Assembly (NCBI RefSeq): GCF_000379765.1
Contig: NZ_KB903520.1
Location: forward strand, 186,001 to 250,000
Length of the DNA: 64,000 nt
Direction of reading: 5' to 3'
Source: Flexithrix dorotheae DSM 6795
GTDB taxonomy: Bacteria > Bacteroidota > Bacteroidia > Cytophagales > Flammeovirgaceae
Translations under genes and position numbers: made by a program
In this document: positions 45,961 to 54,053 of the stretch, in pieces
Layout of the letters: every line of letters starts with the position of its first letter
Position numbering within the stretch: position 1 is the first letter of the stretch
The notes under the pieces: generated by a model
What the model was told of the DNA's origin: nothing
Databases searched by the model: none
The model's input: the letters and a program-made list of their open reading frames with translations, nothing else

Positions 45961-46243
45961 AAAAAATAGTGGGATAATGATTAGTTAAGTGCTTGACAGA
46001 TAGTTCATTGTTCTTTTGTCTTGAAACAAAAGAACCAAAAATTCAAGGCTGTGCTCAAATAGCTACATTTCAGTCCATTGTGCTAAAATCTTCCAAACTC
46101 AATCAACTTTTACAAAGCTGATCTCAAACAGGGAAGATTTCTTAACGCTTCATTTCCAGAAATGCTTCACGCTATTTGAGCAAGGCCCAAGTAAGCTTGT
46201 AAACTTTAAATTAAGTATCGACAACATTTTCCCACACTATTTT
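45961..46243. mobile_element. MITE-like repeat element (non-coding)
   Basis: About 283 bp bounded by imperfect terminal inverted repeats: left AAAAATAGTGGGATAATG (45962-45979) and right CATTTTCCCACACTATTTTT (46224-46243); they match with one mismatch and a 2-bp gap. Inside, TTCTTTTGT/ACAAAAGAA (46011-46019, 46026-46034), CTTGAA/TTCAAG (46020-46025, 46042-46047) and a perfect 12-bp pair TGCTCAAATAGC (46052-46063) / GCTATTTGAGCA (46171-46182) could fold. No coding frame. It fills most of the 368-base gap before rnhB. No target duplication was identified. Confidence 0.5.
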
Positions 46244-46308
46244 TGATGGCATTTTTACTTTACAATTTTTTTAAAATCAAATTTCGTAATAAAGCTCAGT
46301 AATTTAAT

Positions 46309-46914
46309 ATGTTAGCACCTTATTTTGACAAAGAGAAAGTGGAAGTTGGATTGGATGAAGTGGGGCGTGGTTGCCTCGCCGGGCCTGTTGTAGCGGCAGC
46401 TGTTATTCTTCCCAAAGATTTTAAAAGTGATATTCTGGATGATTCCAAAAAAGTAACCAGGTCGAATAGAGATTTACTCAGATTGGAAATTCAGGAAAAG
46501 GCTTTAGCTTACCATGTAGCTGAGGTTTCCCATACTGAAATTGACAAAATCAATATCCTGAATGCGTCTTTTCTGGCCATGCATCTGGCTTTGGATCAGA
46601 TCAAAATTCCCTATGATTTGTTATTGGTGGATGGCAATCGCTTTAATCCGTACAAGGATATTCCCTTCGAATGTATTATAAAAGGGGATGGCAAATACGC
46701 TTCCATTGCGGCTGCTTCAATTTTGGCCAAAACCTACAGGGATGAGCTAATGGAAGAAATGGCCAAAACATATCCCGGATATGGCTGGGAAACAAATGTA
46801 GGCTATCCCACAAAAGCTCACAGAGAGGCAATCAGGGCCCTTGGGGAAACTCCTTTGCACAGAAAGTCGTTCAAGTTGTTACCAGAACAACTCGAATTAA
46901 AATTCACTAAATGA
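46309..46914 (+). CDS. rnhB: ribonuclease HII
   Basis: A 201-residue RNase HII that removes ribonucleotides from RNA/DNA hybrids. The catalytic carboxylates are visible: GLDEVGRGCLAGP (residues 14-26, Asp16 and Glu17), LLVDGNRF (around residue 105-112), and DGKYASIAAASILAKTYRD (about 126-144). It is full length. The last four bases overlap the next ATG (ATGA), so the patatin gene is translationally coupled. Confidence 0.95.
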   Translation: MLAPYFDKEKVEVGLDEVGRGCLAGPVVAAAVILPKDFKSDILDDSKKVTRSNRDLLRLEIQEKALAYHVAEVSHTEIDKINILNASFLAMHLALDQIKIPYDLLLVDGNRFNPYKDIPFECIIKGDGKYASIAAASILAKTYRDELMEEMAKTYPGYGWETNVGYPTKAHREAIRALGETPLHRKSFKLLPEQLELKFTK

Positions 46915-47804
46915 TTAACCTGTTAGATCGCCTTCCTTCTTTCATTAAATCCAGATTAAACAAATCGAGGTCAATAGCCCTTGTCCTTTCCAGTGGTGGC
47001 GCCAGAGGTTTAGCCCATATTGGTGTAATTGAAGAATTATTAAGAAATAACTATCAGATAACCTCCATTGCCGGGACTTCCATGGGTGCAGTAATTGGGG
47101 GAATTTATGCTGCCGGAAAATTGCAGGAATTTAAAGAATGGGCATCCTCTGTGGATAAAGTGAAGTTGCTGAGGCTTGTGGATTTTACCTTTAGTTCACA
47201 AGGCTTTATTCGGGGAGACAGAGTGCTTAATGAAATTAAAAAAATGGTGGGGCATATTCATATTGAAGATTTAGATATTCCTTATGTTACGGTTGCCACG
47301 GATATTAAAGAACAGGAAGAAGTAATCTTTAGAAAAGGGGACCTTTATGAGGCCATTCGTTCCTCCATGGCAATTCCCACTGTTTTTACGCCCAATATTG
47401 TAGATGGAAAGGAATTGGTTGACGGGGGAATTCTAAATCCCTTACCCATGGATTTGGTACACAGAACTCCGGGAGATTTACTGGTAGTGGTAAATGTAAA
47501 TCACAATGGACCTTTGCCTAAACCCATTATGAAAAAAATAGTTAAAAATGAAAGAAATGGCTGGTTTGGCAGCAATGGGAATGGAAAGGCTAAAGACAAA
47601 AAAATGGGCTATTTTGATCTTTTAATGCGTTCTTTCGATCTTACCCAGGACAAACTTTCCGACTTAATTATTGAAAAACATCAACCCGATATTTTAATTA
47701 ATATTTCCAGAGAATCTTCCGGGTCTTTTGAGTTTTATAGGACCAAAGAACTGATAGAAATTGGTAAAGAAGCTTTTGCCAACCGAATCATAAAGAAACA
47801 TTAA
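46911..47804 (+). CDS. patatin-like phospholipase family protein
   Basis: A 297-residue patatin-fold serine hydrolase. The glycine-rich oxyanion region is SSGGARGLAHIGV (residues 27-39), the nucleophile elbow GTSMG lies near residues 55-59 (Ser57), and the catalytic Asp is in VDGG (about 171). The protein has no signal peptide, so it is probably cytoplasmic and RssA-like. The substrate is presumably a phospholipid or acyl ester. It overlaps rnhB by 4 bp. Confidence 0.9.
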   Translation: MINLLDRLPSFIKSRLNKSRSIALVLSSGGARGLAHIGVIEELLRNNYQITSIAGTSMGAVIGGIYAAGKLQEFKEWASSVDKVKLLRLVDFTFSSQGFIRGDRVLNEIKKMVGHIHIEDLDIPYVTVATDIKEQEEVIFRKGDLYEAIRSSMAIPTVFTPNIVDGKELVDGGILNPLPMDLVHRTPGDLLVVVNVNHNGPLPKPIMKKIVKNERNGWFGSNGNGKAKDKKMGYFDLLMRSFDLTQDKLSDLIIEKHQPDILINISRESSGSFEFYRTKELIEIGKEAFANRIIKKH

Positions 47805-47806
47805 GC

Positions 47807-47848
47807 ACCCGTGCTCCACACCGGGTACTCCATACCGGGCACTATTAT
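47807..47848. repeat. short tandem degenerate repeat, three 14-bp units
   Basis: Units ACCCGTGCTCCACA, CCGGGTACTCCATA and CCGGGCACTATTAT follow directly after the patatin stop codon. The consensus is CCGGGYACTCCAYA. It is much more GC-rich than its surroundings. No terminator T run. Confidence 0.5.
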
Positions 47849-48030
47849 TTCCGAGAAACAGTAATCTCTCTATCAGTCTTTAATGGAAAAATAATACAGG
47901 GTTAATTTTGAATTACTACTGAATTCCCATTTCTGATTTAATTTTCTACAAATCTTTCCCCAAACCTCCTCTGTTTTTCCCGTTTGTTCTAACTTTGCTT
48001 TTTTGATTTTGAATTAGAAAGGATAAAGCA

Positions 48031-48993
48031 ATGAATATAGGCGATAAGGTGAGAAGCATTGATGGAATTGAAGAAGGGGTGATTACTGCATTTTTACCCG
48101 GAAATAATGTGGAAGTGGAGATTGAAGACGGTTTCAGAATTCCCTTCTCCCGTACGGATTTGGTATTAGTTTCCACACAGGAAACAAAAGTTTTTGGAGA
48201 TAAACCTGCACCAGTGATGGAAAAAAGACCAGGAATGGCCACTGAAATCATTGCGGAGAAAGGATTGTATCTTGCTTTTACCCATTTCAATGATAAGTTG
48301 CTGGAGGTGAATTTAGTGAATAATACCGACCTCCATATTCCATTCATTTTTGGTGAGGAAAATGAAGGAAACTATACTGGAATTACTGCAGGTGGATTAT
48401 CTCCTAAATCTTATAAGAAAGTAAATGAAGTAAATCTTGATAAGTTTGAAAGGTGGCCGTATTTCCATGTTCAGGCCATGTTTTTCAAGAAAGGTAAATT
48501 TTCCTTTAAAGCCCCTTTGGTTAAGAAAATGAAATTTAAGGCAGCTACATTTTTTAAAAGTAAGAAAGCTGCTCCCGTTTTAAATAAAGAGGCTTTTTTG
48601 TTTCAGGTGGATGAAAATTATAAGGAGATTGTGCCCGAAGAACTGAAATCAAGTTTTTTTAATCAACCTTCGGAAACTTCAGAAAAGGAAAAATCACAGG
48701 CCCGGGGGGTGGTGCATAAGGAAGTGGATTTGCATTGGGAAAAACTGGGTAAAGGCAAACATGGAATTGCACCTGAAAATATTCTGGAAGTACAGTTGGA
48801 AGAATTTGAAGCCCGTCTGGACGATGCAATTTATAATGGCATGGATGAAATTACATTTATTCATGGAGTAGGTGCTGGTACACTTAGAACAGAAATCCAG
48901 AAAAGATTAAGTAAACATCAGCATGTGGCTTATTTTAAAGATGCCAAAAAAGAGAAGTTTGGTTATGGAGCAACTCTGGTAAAAATTAAATAG
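48031..48993 (+). CDS. DUF2027/Smr-domain protein
   Basis: A 320-residue Bacteroidota protein. The N-terminal small beta-barrel (1-60, NIGDKVRSIDGIEEGVITAF) belongs to DUF2027, the middle (about 75-210) is a beta-rich conserved region, and the C-terminus (about 225-320) is an Smr domain with VDLHWEK, FIHGVGAGTLRTEI and a GYGATLV end. Smr domains, as in MutS2, nick DNA or RNA or bind branched nucleic acids. The HGxGxG-type motif is present. Substrate unknown. Confidence 0.85.
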   Translation: MNIGDKVRSIDGIEEGVITAFLPGNNVEVEIEDGFRIPFSRTDLVLVSTQETKVFGDKPAPVMEKRPGMATEIIAEKGLYLAFTHFNDKLLEVNLVNNTDLHIPFIFGEENEGNYTGITAGGLSPKSYKKVNEVNLDKFERWPYFHVQAMFFKKGKFSFKAPLVKKMKFKAATFFKSKKAAPVLNKEAFLFQVDENYKEIVPEELKSSFFNQPSETSEKEKSQARGVVHKEVDLHWEKLGKGKHGIAPENILEVQLEEFEARLDDAIYNGMDEITFIHGVGAGTLRTEIQKRLSKHQHVAYFKDAKKEKFGYGATLVKIK

Positions 48994-49038
48994 ATTGTAC
49001 TTTTATTTTTTGTCTCATTTTTATTTGAATCCAAACCA

Positions 49039-50145
49039 ATGACCAATTACAGACAGATTTTGTGCTTTATCCTTTTTTTTATTTACGCTTTAACTGGATT
49101 CGCTCAGGAAAATTCTACTGCCAGATTAAAACTCGGAGTAGTAGGTTTGACTCATGCTCATGTGCACTGGATTTTAGGTCGGCCGGATAAAGGAGATGTG
49201 GAGTTGGTAGGAATTGCTGAACCAAATAAAGAGTTGGCTACCAGGTTTTTGAAGCAACATAATCTGCCCATGTCATTATGGTATCCTACCATGGAAGAAA
49301 TGGTAGCCCAAACAAAACCTGAGGCTGTTTGTGCTTTTAATAGTATATACGAACATCTGGAAACGGTAGAATTTTGTGCCCCAAAAGGCATCCATGTGAT
49401 GGTGGAAAAACCTTTGGCTGTAAGCCTTGAACATGCCGAAAAAATGGCAGCATTGGCCAAAAAACACAAAATCCATTTACTGACCAATTATGAAACTACC
49501 TGGTATGCCAGTAATTATAAGGCATACGAAATGATTCATGATGAAAATGCTATTGGTGAAATCAGAAAGGTAGTAATCCATGACGGTCATCAGGGACCAA
49601 TCGAGATTGGATGCAACCAGGAATTTTTAAACTGGTTGTTAGACCCAAAACTAAATGGGGCTGGGGCACTTACCGATTTTGGTTGCTATGGAGCCGATTT
49701 AATGACCTGGTTAATGAAAGGACAACGACCCACCTCGGTGATGGCTGTTACCCAGCAAATCAAACCGGAAATGTATCCAAATGTGGACGATGAAGCTACC
49801 ATTGTAATCACTTACCCTACTGCACAGGCAATTATTCAGGCTTCCTGGAACTGGCCTTATAGCCGTAAGGATATGGAGATTTATGGGAAAACCGGATTTC
49901 TTTATACTGATAAGAAAGATGAAATTCTTTATAGAGCCAATGAAAAAACAAAGGAAGAAGTTTTAGAAGTGAATAAGCTTCCCGAAAATGCCAATGATCC
50001 CTTTGCTTATTTTGCCAGTGTTGTTCGCAAAACTATTTCACCTGAAAATGACTTATCTTCCCTGAAAACCAATTTGATAGTGATGGAGATTTTGGAAGCT
50101 GCTAAAATTTCTGCTAAAGAAGGGAAAAGAGTGGATTTGGAGTAG
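49039..50145 (+). CDS. exported Gfo/Idh/MocA-family oxidoreductase
   Basis: A 368-residue protein with a signal peptide (hydrophobic 7-21, likely cleavage after GFAQ, about residue 23), then a Rossmann domain (LKLGVVGLTHAHVHW) and the family EKPLAV motif (about 118-123), followed by the C-terminal alpha/beta domain with GALTDFGCYGADLMTW. An exported member should carry tightly bound NAD(P), as glucose-fructose oxidoreductase does. In Bacteroidota such proteins often belong to sugar breakdown, but no sugar genes are nearby. Substrate unknown. Confidence 0.88.
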   Translation: MTNYRQILCFILFFIYALTGFAQENSTARLKLGVVGLTHAHVHWILGRPDKGDVELVGIAEPNKELATRFLKQHNLPMSLWYPTMEEMVAQTKPEAVCAFNSIYEHLETVEFCAPKGIHVMVEKPLAVSLEHAEKMAALAKKHKIHLLTNYETTWYASNYKAYEMIHDENAIGEIRKVVIHDGHQGPIEIGCNQEFLNWLLDPKLNGAGALTDFGCYGADLMTWLMKGQRPTSVMAVTQQIKPEMYPNVDDEATIVITYPTAQAIIQASWNWPYSRKDMEIYGKTGFLYTDKKDEILYRANEKTKEEVLEVNKLPENANDPFAYFASVVRKTISPENDLSSLKTNLIVMEILEAAKISAKEGKRVDLE

Positions 50146-50544
50146 TTGAGGATGATTTTCTGCCATTTTTTCAAAGTCAATTTGGCAAAAAAGTGACAAT
50201 TTTTCCCAAAGAAAATATTGGTATAACACTTGATTACGTCTTATTGTTTTTGAGCATTTTTAGATTTCTTCTCTTAGGAAATCGGGCTGTTTCAAATAGG
50301 AAGAGCTTTTAATTTAATAATGGTCAACGGACAAGCTTTTCCCTATATTTTTCCTGAGAAAGTACTCTTCAAAGTGCTCTTCAACATTGTTCTTTTTACA
50401 ACCAGGGTTCAATTAAAGGACCAAGATTGGTTTATATGGAGTTTTAGTTTTGTGTATTGTAAGGCTTCTCGGCACATGACTAACATCCTCAAAAACCAAT
50501 TTTTGTTAGGTAATTATTTTTTAACTTAAACAAAGGAGGTAATT
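50146..50544. other. long leader region before the small heat-shock gene
   Basis: A 399-base AT-rich region. It carries a tandem 12-bp direct repeat (50359-50370 AAAGTACTCTTC; 50371-50382 AAAGTGCTCTTC) and a weak hairpin GATTTC/GAAATC (50263-50283). A 69-codon frame at 50320-50529 is not supported. The heat-shock promoter must be here but no consensus was recognised. Confidence 0.4.
50532..50540 (+). promoter_or_regulatory. strong Shine-Dalgarno before Hsp20 gene
   Basis: AAAGGAGGT lies 4 nt before the ATG at 50545. Such a full anti-16S match is unusual in a phylum that mostly initiates from A-rich leaders, and it stands out from every other start in the window. Confidence 0.8.
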
Positions 50545-50997
50545 ATGACACTAATGAAAAAGGAGAACACCCTTTCTCCAACCTTTTCAAGATTTTTTGA
50601 CGATTTTTTGAAAAACGAATTCTACGATTGGGGCCATAATAATTCTTCGGCCACTGGCACCACCATTCCTGCAGTTAATATTAAGAAAACCAATGATTAT
50701 TACGAAGTGGAAATGGCTGCTCCGGGAATGGAAAAGAAAGATTTTAAAATTGAACTGAATGGAAATCGGTTGACAATTTCTTCGGAAAGGGAAAATCAAA
50801 TGAAAGAAAACGAAGAAAGTATGTATGTGAAAAGAGAGTTCAGTTATCAGGCTTTTGAACGGTCATTTACCCTGGCAGAAAACCTGGTAGATGGAGATAA
50901 AATTAAGGCTTCCTACAATAATGGAGTGTTGGTGATCACTATCCCGCTAAGAGAAGAAGCGAAAGTAAAACCAGCCAGAACTATCAAAATTCAATAA
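50545..50997 (+). CDS. Hsp20/alpha-crystallin small heat-shock protein
   Basis: A 150-residue ATP-independent holdase. The alpha-crystallin domain spans about 35-140, with PAVNIKKTNDYYEVEMAAPGM around residue 34-54, KKDFKIELNGNRLTIS, and the C-terminal YNNGVLVITIPLRE. A short C-terminal tail carries KPARTIKIQ, an I-x-I-like motif used in oligomer assembly. The N-terminal part (1-33) is aromatic and short. Translation starts at a strong Shine-Dalgarno. A 79-residue gene follows 55 bp downstream, and a terminator lies at 51324-51367. Confidence 0.95.
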   Translation: MTLMKKENTLSPTFSRFFDDFLKNEFYDWGHNNSSATGTTIPAVNIKKTNDYYEVEMAAPGMEKKDFKIELNGNRLTISSERENQMKENEESMYVKREFSYQAFERSFTLAENLVDGDKIKASYNNGVLVITIPLREEAKVKPARTIKIQ

Positions 50998-51052
50998 TAT
51001 TTTTTTGTCCCCGGTGCTTTTTGCCGGGGCCTAACTAACCCTGTTTTGCCCT

Positions 51053-51292
51053 ATGTTGGAGTATTATAAATTAATATTAACTAAAGTTAGTTTTAACAAA
51101 GAACTATTTGAAAAGGAGTTGAATAAGGCGGTAAAAATGCTATCTCCAAATGAAAATGCTAACCTTGAAAAATGGTGTTTAACCAAATTCAGAAATCCTT
51201 ACCAAAGAACAATAGAAAATGTATTTTTAAGAAATAAAATTCCTGATTTCAATTATAAAAAACATAATGATATTGCGCAGGGCGTGATGTAA
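51053..51292 (+). CDS. small conserved protein of unknown function
   Basis: A 79-residue, mostly helical basic protein (MLEYYKLILTKVSFNKELF start). No motif is known. It reads like a real gene: normal codon use, ATG start, and a position between the small heat-shock gene and the shared terminator, so it may be cotranscribed with Hsp20 and belong to the same stress response. Similar small proteins beside stress genes are familiar in Bacteroidota, but a name could not be assigned. Confidence 0.6.
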   Translation: MLEYYKLILTKVSFNKELFEKELNKAVKMLSPNENANLEKWCLTKFRNPYQRTIENVFLRNKIPDFNYKKHNDIAQGVM

Positions 51293-51323
51293 TGATTAGG
51301 AGTTTTTTTTCATAAATTTAAAG

Positions 51324-51367
51324 AAGCAGACATTATAGGAAAATTCGTAATGTCTGCTTTATTTTTT
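51324..51367 (+). terminator. terminator after Hsp20 / small protein
   Basis: Perfect 12-bp stem AAGCAGACATTA (51324-51335) / TAATGTCTGCTT (51348-51359), a 12-nt loop, then TTATTTTTT. Confidence 0.9.
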
Positions 51368-51423
51368 CAGTATTAGCTTTTTAAACCATATTTTTGGACA
51401 ATCCACCCAACAGTATTTTGTCT

Positions 51424-52047
51424 ATGCAAATTAAAATTTTCTCCGTCCAGCTTCTACTCAGTTTAATTTTTGTTTCAAGTGTAGTGGCTCAGGAAAACCA
51501 TGCAGATTTTCTAAAAGGAGTGCTGGCCTTTCAAAAAGAACTCAATGCCGAATATGCCGATAAGGAGAGTTCTCCTTTAACCAAGGAAGATTTGGAGCAA
51601 TTTAAAAAACTTGAGTTTTATCCTGCCAATGAAAAATTTAATGTAAAGGCCAGGTTTGTAAGAACTGAAAATGAAAAACCCTTTCAAATGAAAACAACCA
51701 CCTCCAGAAGACCTGTTTACGAAAAATATGCAGAAGTGCATTTTGAAATTGAAGGCAATGCCTACAAACTGAATGTGTATCAAAGTCATGATTTAAGAAA
51801 AATGGCCGCCTATAAAAAATACCTGTTTATACCCTTTACCGATTTAACTTCTGGTGATGGAAGCTATGGGGGAGGACGCTACATTGATCTGGAAATTCCC
51901 GAAACAGATGAAATTATCCTGGATTTCAATCATGCTTATAACCCCTATTGTGCCTATAATCCAAAATATTCCTGCCCCATTCCTCCGAGCGAAAATTTTC
52001 TAGATATAACGGTGGAAGCGGGGGTAAAAGCATTCAAAAAATTCTGA
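51424..52047 (+). CDS. DUF1684 exported protein
   Basis: A 207-residue protein with an N-terminal signal peptide (hydrophobic about 4-20, VVAQ cleavage) and a DUF1684 domain recognised by PFTDLTSGDGSYGGGRYIDL, DFNHAYNPYCAYN and the SCPIPPSENFLDI tail, which contains the conserved cysteines and aromatic residues. The family's function is unsettled. The ATG at 51424 is chosen over an in-frame TTG 30 bp upstream because it places the signal at the start. The DUF1295 gene follows after 10 bp, so the two are cotranscribed. Confidence 0.85.
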   Translation: MQIKIFSVQLLLSLIFVSSVVAQENHADFLKGVLAFQKELNAEYADKESSPLTKEDLEQFKKLEFYPANEKFNVKARFVRTENEKPFQMKTTTSRRPVYEKYAEVHFEIEGNAYKLNVYQSHDLRKMAAYKKYLFIPFTDLTSGDGSYGGGRYIDLEIPETDEIILDFNHAYNPYCAYNPKYSCPIPPSENFLDITVEAGVKAFKKF

Positions 52048-52057
52048 TAGGATAAAC

Positions 52058-52960
52058 ATGAATAATGTACAAAAGCCCACTTTTAAAAATGGAGTGTTAT
52101 GGATGACCCTAGCTTATGTGATAGGCCTAATAATCGTTTTGCCTGTTTTCAATCTTTTAAAACCTATGGGAGCCATTACGGCTATGGCCATTGCTGATGT
52201 GGTGGGCACTGTGGTTATATTCATTTTTAGCAGAATATTTAATAATTCCAGTTTCTATGATCCTTATTGGAGTGTTGCACCACCATTTATAGCCGTTGGT
52301 TTTTTTGCCTTTAATACTGGGGATGCCCTTTCCTTAAGGCAAATCATTGTGTTTTCACTTGTGATGTTTTGGGCTGTTCGTTTGACCTTTAATTTCCTCA
52401 GAACTTTTAAAAATATTGCACACCAGGACTGGCGATATGATGATTTACAAGCCAAAACAGGCAGGTTTTACTGGTTGGTCAGCTTCCTGGGTATCCATCT
52501 TTTTCCTACCATATTGGTCTTTTTGGGCTGCCTGAGTTTTTATTTTATTTTTGGAGAGGAGGCCCGTCCCTTTAACCTGGTAGATTTCCTTGCTCTGGTA
52601 TTAACCACAATCGCCATTATTGTTGAAACAGTGGCTGATGAACAGTTAACAAGGTTTAAGAAAACCAATCAGGTGAAAGGCAAGACATTGCAATCTGGTA
52701 TTTGGGCCTATTCCAGGCACCCTAACTATTTTGGGGAAATTCTTTTCTGGTGGGGTTTGTTTGCCTTTTCATTTGCCGCAAACCCCCAATGGTGGCCAAT
52801 TGTGGGTGCGGTTTCCATCACTTTCCTTTTTCAATTTATCAGTATTCCCATGATTGAAAAACGAATGATGACCAGAAGACAGGATTACTTGTCCTATTCA
52901 AAAAGGGTGGCAGTCCTTTTTCCATGGTTTCCCAAACCTGAACCTAAAAAGCACAGATAA
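52058..52960 (+). CDS. DUF1295 membrane protein (steroid 5-alpha-reductase-like)
   Basis: A 300-residue membrane protein with about seven helices and the DUF1295 landmarks YDPYWSVAPPF (near residue 68), a WDRYDDL-like segment reading WRYDDLQAK near 127, and SGIWAYSRHPNYFGEILFWWGLF (about residue 214 on). The RHPNYFGE motif binds NADPH in the related steroid reductase and ICMT families. It reduces or methylates an unknown lipid. The DUF1684 gene precedes it by 10 bp, which links the two. Confidence 0.85.
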   Translation: MNNVQKPTFKNGVLWMTLAYVIGLIIVLPVFNLLKPMGAITAMAIADVVGTVVIFIFSRIFNNSSFYDPYWSVAPPFIAVGFFAFNTGDALSLRQIIVFSLVMFWAVRLTFNFLRTFKNIAHQDWRYDDLQAKTGRFYWLVSFLGIHLFPTILVFLGCLSFYFIFGEEARPFNLVDFLALVLTTIAIIVETVADEQLTRFKKTNQVKGKTLQSGIWAYSRHPNYFGEILFWWGLFAFSFAANPQWWPIVGAVSITFLFQFISIPMIEKRMMTRRQDYLSYSKRVAVLFPWFPKPEPKKHR

Positions 52961-52967
52961 TTTCCTA

Positions 52968-53195
52968 GGGTTTCCACGCCAAAATTTGCTAATGTAATCC
53001 CAAAAAGGGTAAAGATTTTTTCATGGTCGGCCGCTGCCGTCTATTTTTCATCGACTGGAAAAATAGACAAAAGCTCATTCATCTTGCTTTGCTAATATTT
53101 TATTATTAAGGTTTTTAGTGAAAGGCCAGTTATAAAATCTAAAAAAGGGACTAAAACTTCCAAAATTAAGCTTTTACTTTTTGGTGCGGAAACCC
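52968..53195. mobile_element. MITE-like element with TA flanks
   Basis: About 228 bp framed by inverted ends: left TAGGGTTTCCACGCCAAAA (52966-52984) and right TTTTGGTGCGGAAACCCTA (53179-53197), 17 of 19 positions matching as inverted repeats. The ends lie inside TA on both sides, fitting the TA duplication of IS630/Tc1-mariner elements. A perfect 10-bp hairpin GTCTATTTTT/AAAAATAGAC (53039-53048, 53059-53068) lies inside. No coding frame; movement would need a transposase elsewhere. Confidence 0.6.
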
Positions 53196-53264
53196 TATAA
53201 TTACCACATTTTTCTACTCTTTAATCTAATTTTATTACATTTAAGAAAAATTTTTCATCAAATT

Positions 53265-53297
53265 ATTGACAGACGTAAGAATAAAAATTATACTTGC
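53265..53297 (+). promoter_or_regulatory. promoter of the TetR regulator gene
   Basis: ATTGAC (53265-53270) as -33 and TATACTTGC (53289-53297) as -7 match the Bacteroidota pattern TTG-N(17-23)-TAnnTTTG with 20 nt between them and one mismatch. Start of transcription would be near 53303, just before the palindrome at 53308. Confidence 0.75.
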
Positions 53298-53307
53298 ATT
53301 AATAAAA

Positions 53308-53320
53308 TGACTGATGGTCA
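53308..53320. promoter_or_regulatory. TetR operator, site 1 (tetR leader)
   Basis: TGACTGATGGTCA, an imperfect palindrome shared with sites 2 and 3, positioned just after the predicted transcription start, where a bound repressor would block its own gene. Confidence 0.7.
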
Positions 53321-53344
53321 TTGAATTACTACAACAAATTAGCT

Positions 53345-53980
53345 ATGGGGATTTCAGAAAGGAAACAGCGGGAAAAAGCCAAACGGGCCAATGACATTTT
53401 AAACGCAGCAGAAAAAGTTTTTTTTTCAAAAGGGTATGCCATAGCCACTATGGATGATGTGGCAAAAGAGGCAGAATTGAGTAAAGGGACATTGTATCTT
53501 TACTACAAAACTAAGGAGGAATTGTACCTGGCCATTGGGATGAAAGCGGAGGAGATTCTTGGAAAAATCATCCTTGGAGCACTTGAGGGAATGGAAAATG
53601 GCTTAAGTGGATTATTGACTATCGGGAGATCTTATTATAAATTTTACAAAGATCACCCGAACTATTTTGAAGCTTTGCATTATAGAGAATCAAAAGATTT
53701 GAATCAGAAATTTAGAGATTTCTATGATAATTTAAGGGCAAATGACCAGAATACGTCACTTTCCTTATTGATGAAATTGATTGAAAAAGGCCAGCATGAT
53801 GGAAGTATAAGGCGTGATTTAGACAGTAAAAAAATGGCTTTTATTATGTGGGGTAACTCTTTTGGAATGGTGCAGGTTATTTCATTTAAGACCGACCAGT
53901 TATGTGAGGTTTTTGAAATTGATGTGGATGAGATGTATGAAGATTACCTGGGCATGCTTGAAAAATCATTAAAACCATAA
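53345..53980 (+). CDS. TetR-family transcriptional repressor of the efflux operon
   Basis: A 211-residue regulator with an N-terminal TetR HTH (residues about 8-55: ILNAAEKVFFSKGYAIATM, then VAKEAELSKGTLYLYYKTKEELY) and an all-helical ligand domain. The ATG at 53345 is preferred to a TTG at 53321, which would put the start directly after the operator and add eight residues before the conserved domain. Copies of one palindrome lie in its leader and before the tolC gene, which points to autorepression and control of the TolC-RND unit. The inducer is unknown, probably an efflux substrate. Confidence 0.92.
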   Translation: MGISERKQREKAKRANDILNAAEKVFFSKGYAIATMDDVAKEAELSKGTLYLYYKTKEELYLAIGMKAEEILGKIILGALEGMENGLSGLLTIGRSYYKFYKDHPNYFEALHYRESKDLNQKFRDFYDNLRANDQNTSLSLLMKLIEKGQHDGSIRRDLDSKKMAFIMWGNSFGMVQVISFKTDQLCEVFEIDVDEMYEDYLGMLEKSLKP

Positions 53981-54002
53981 TTGGTTTTTTTTTAAGGTTT
54001 AT

Positions 54003-54015
54003 TGACTGGTAGTCA
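54003..54015. promoter_or_regulatory. TetR operator, site 2 (before tolC)
   Basis: TGACTGGTAGTCA, 13 bp, same consensus as site 1. Centre lies 51 bp upstream of site 3, about five helical turns. Confidence 0.7.
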
Positions 54016-54053
54016 GTAAATGAATTTGAGTAATATATTTTTTTGTGAAAAAC

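Noticed and set aside
50320-50529. 69-codon frame in the leader of the Hsp20 gene
   Set aside because: Phe/Val-rich without a motif or ribosome site. It overlaps the repeats in the leader, and the real start is the SD-driven ATG at 50545.
51009-51029. GC-rich hairpin CCCCGG/CCGGGG after Hsp20, considered as a terminator
   Set aside because: It has no T run in either direction, and the real terminator with a T tract lies at 51324-51367. It could be an mRNA-stability hairpin.
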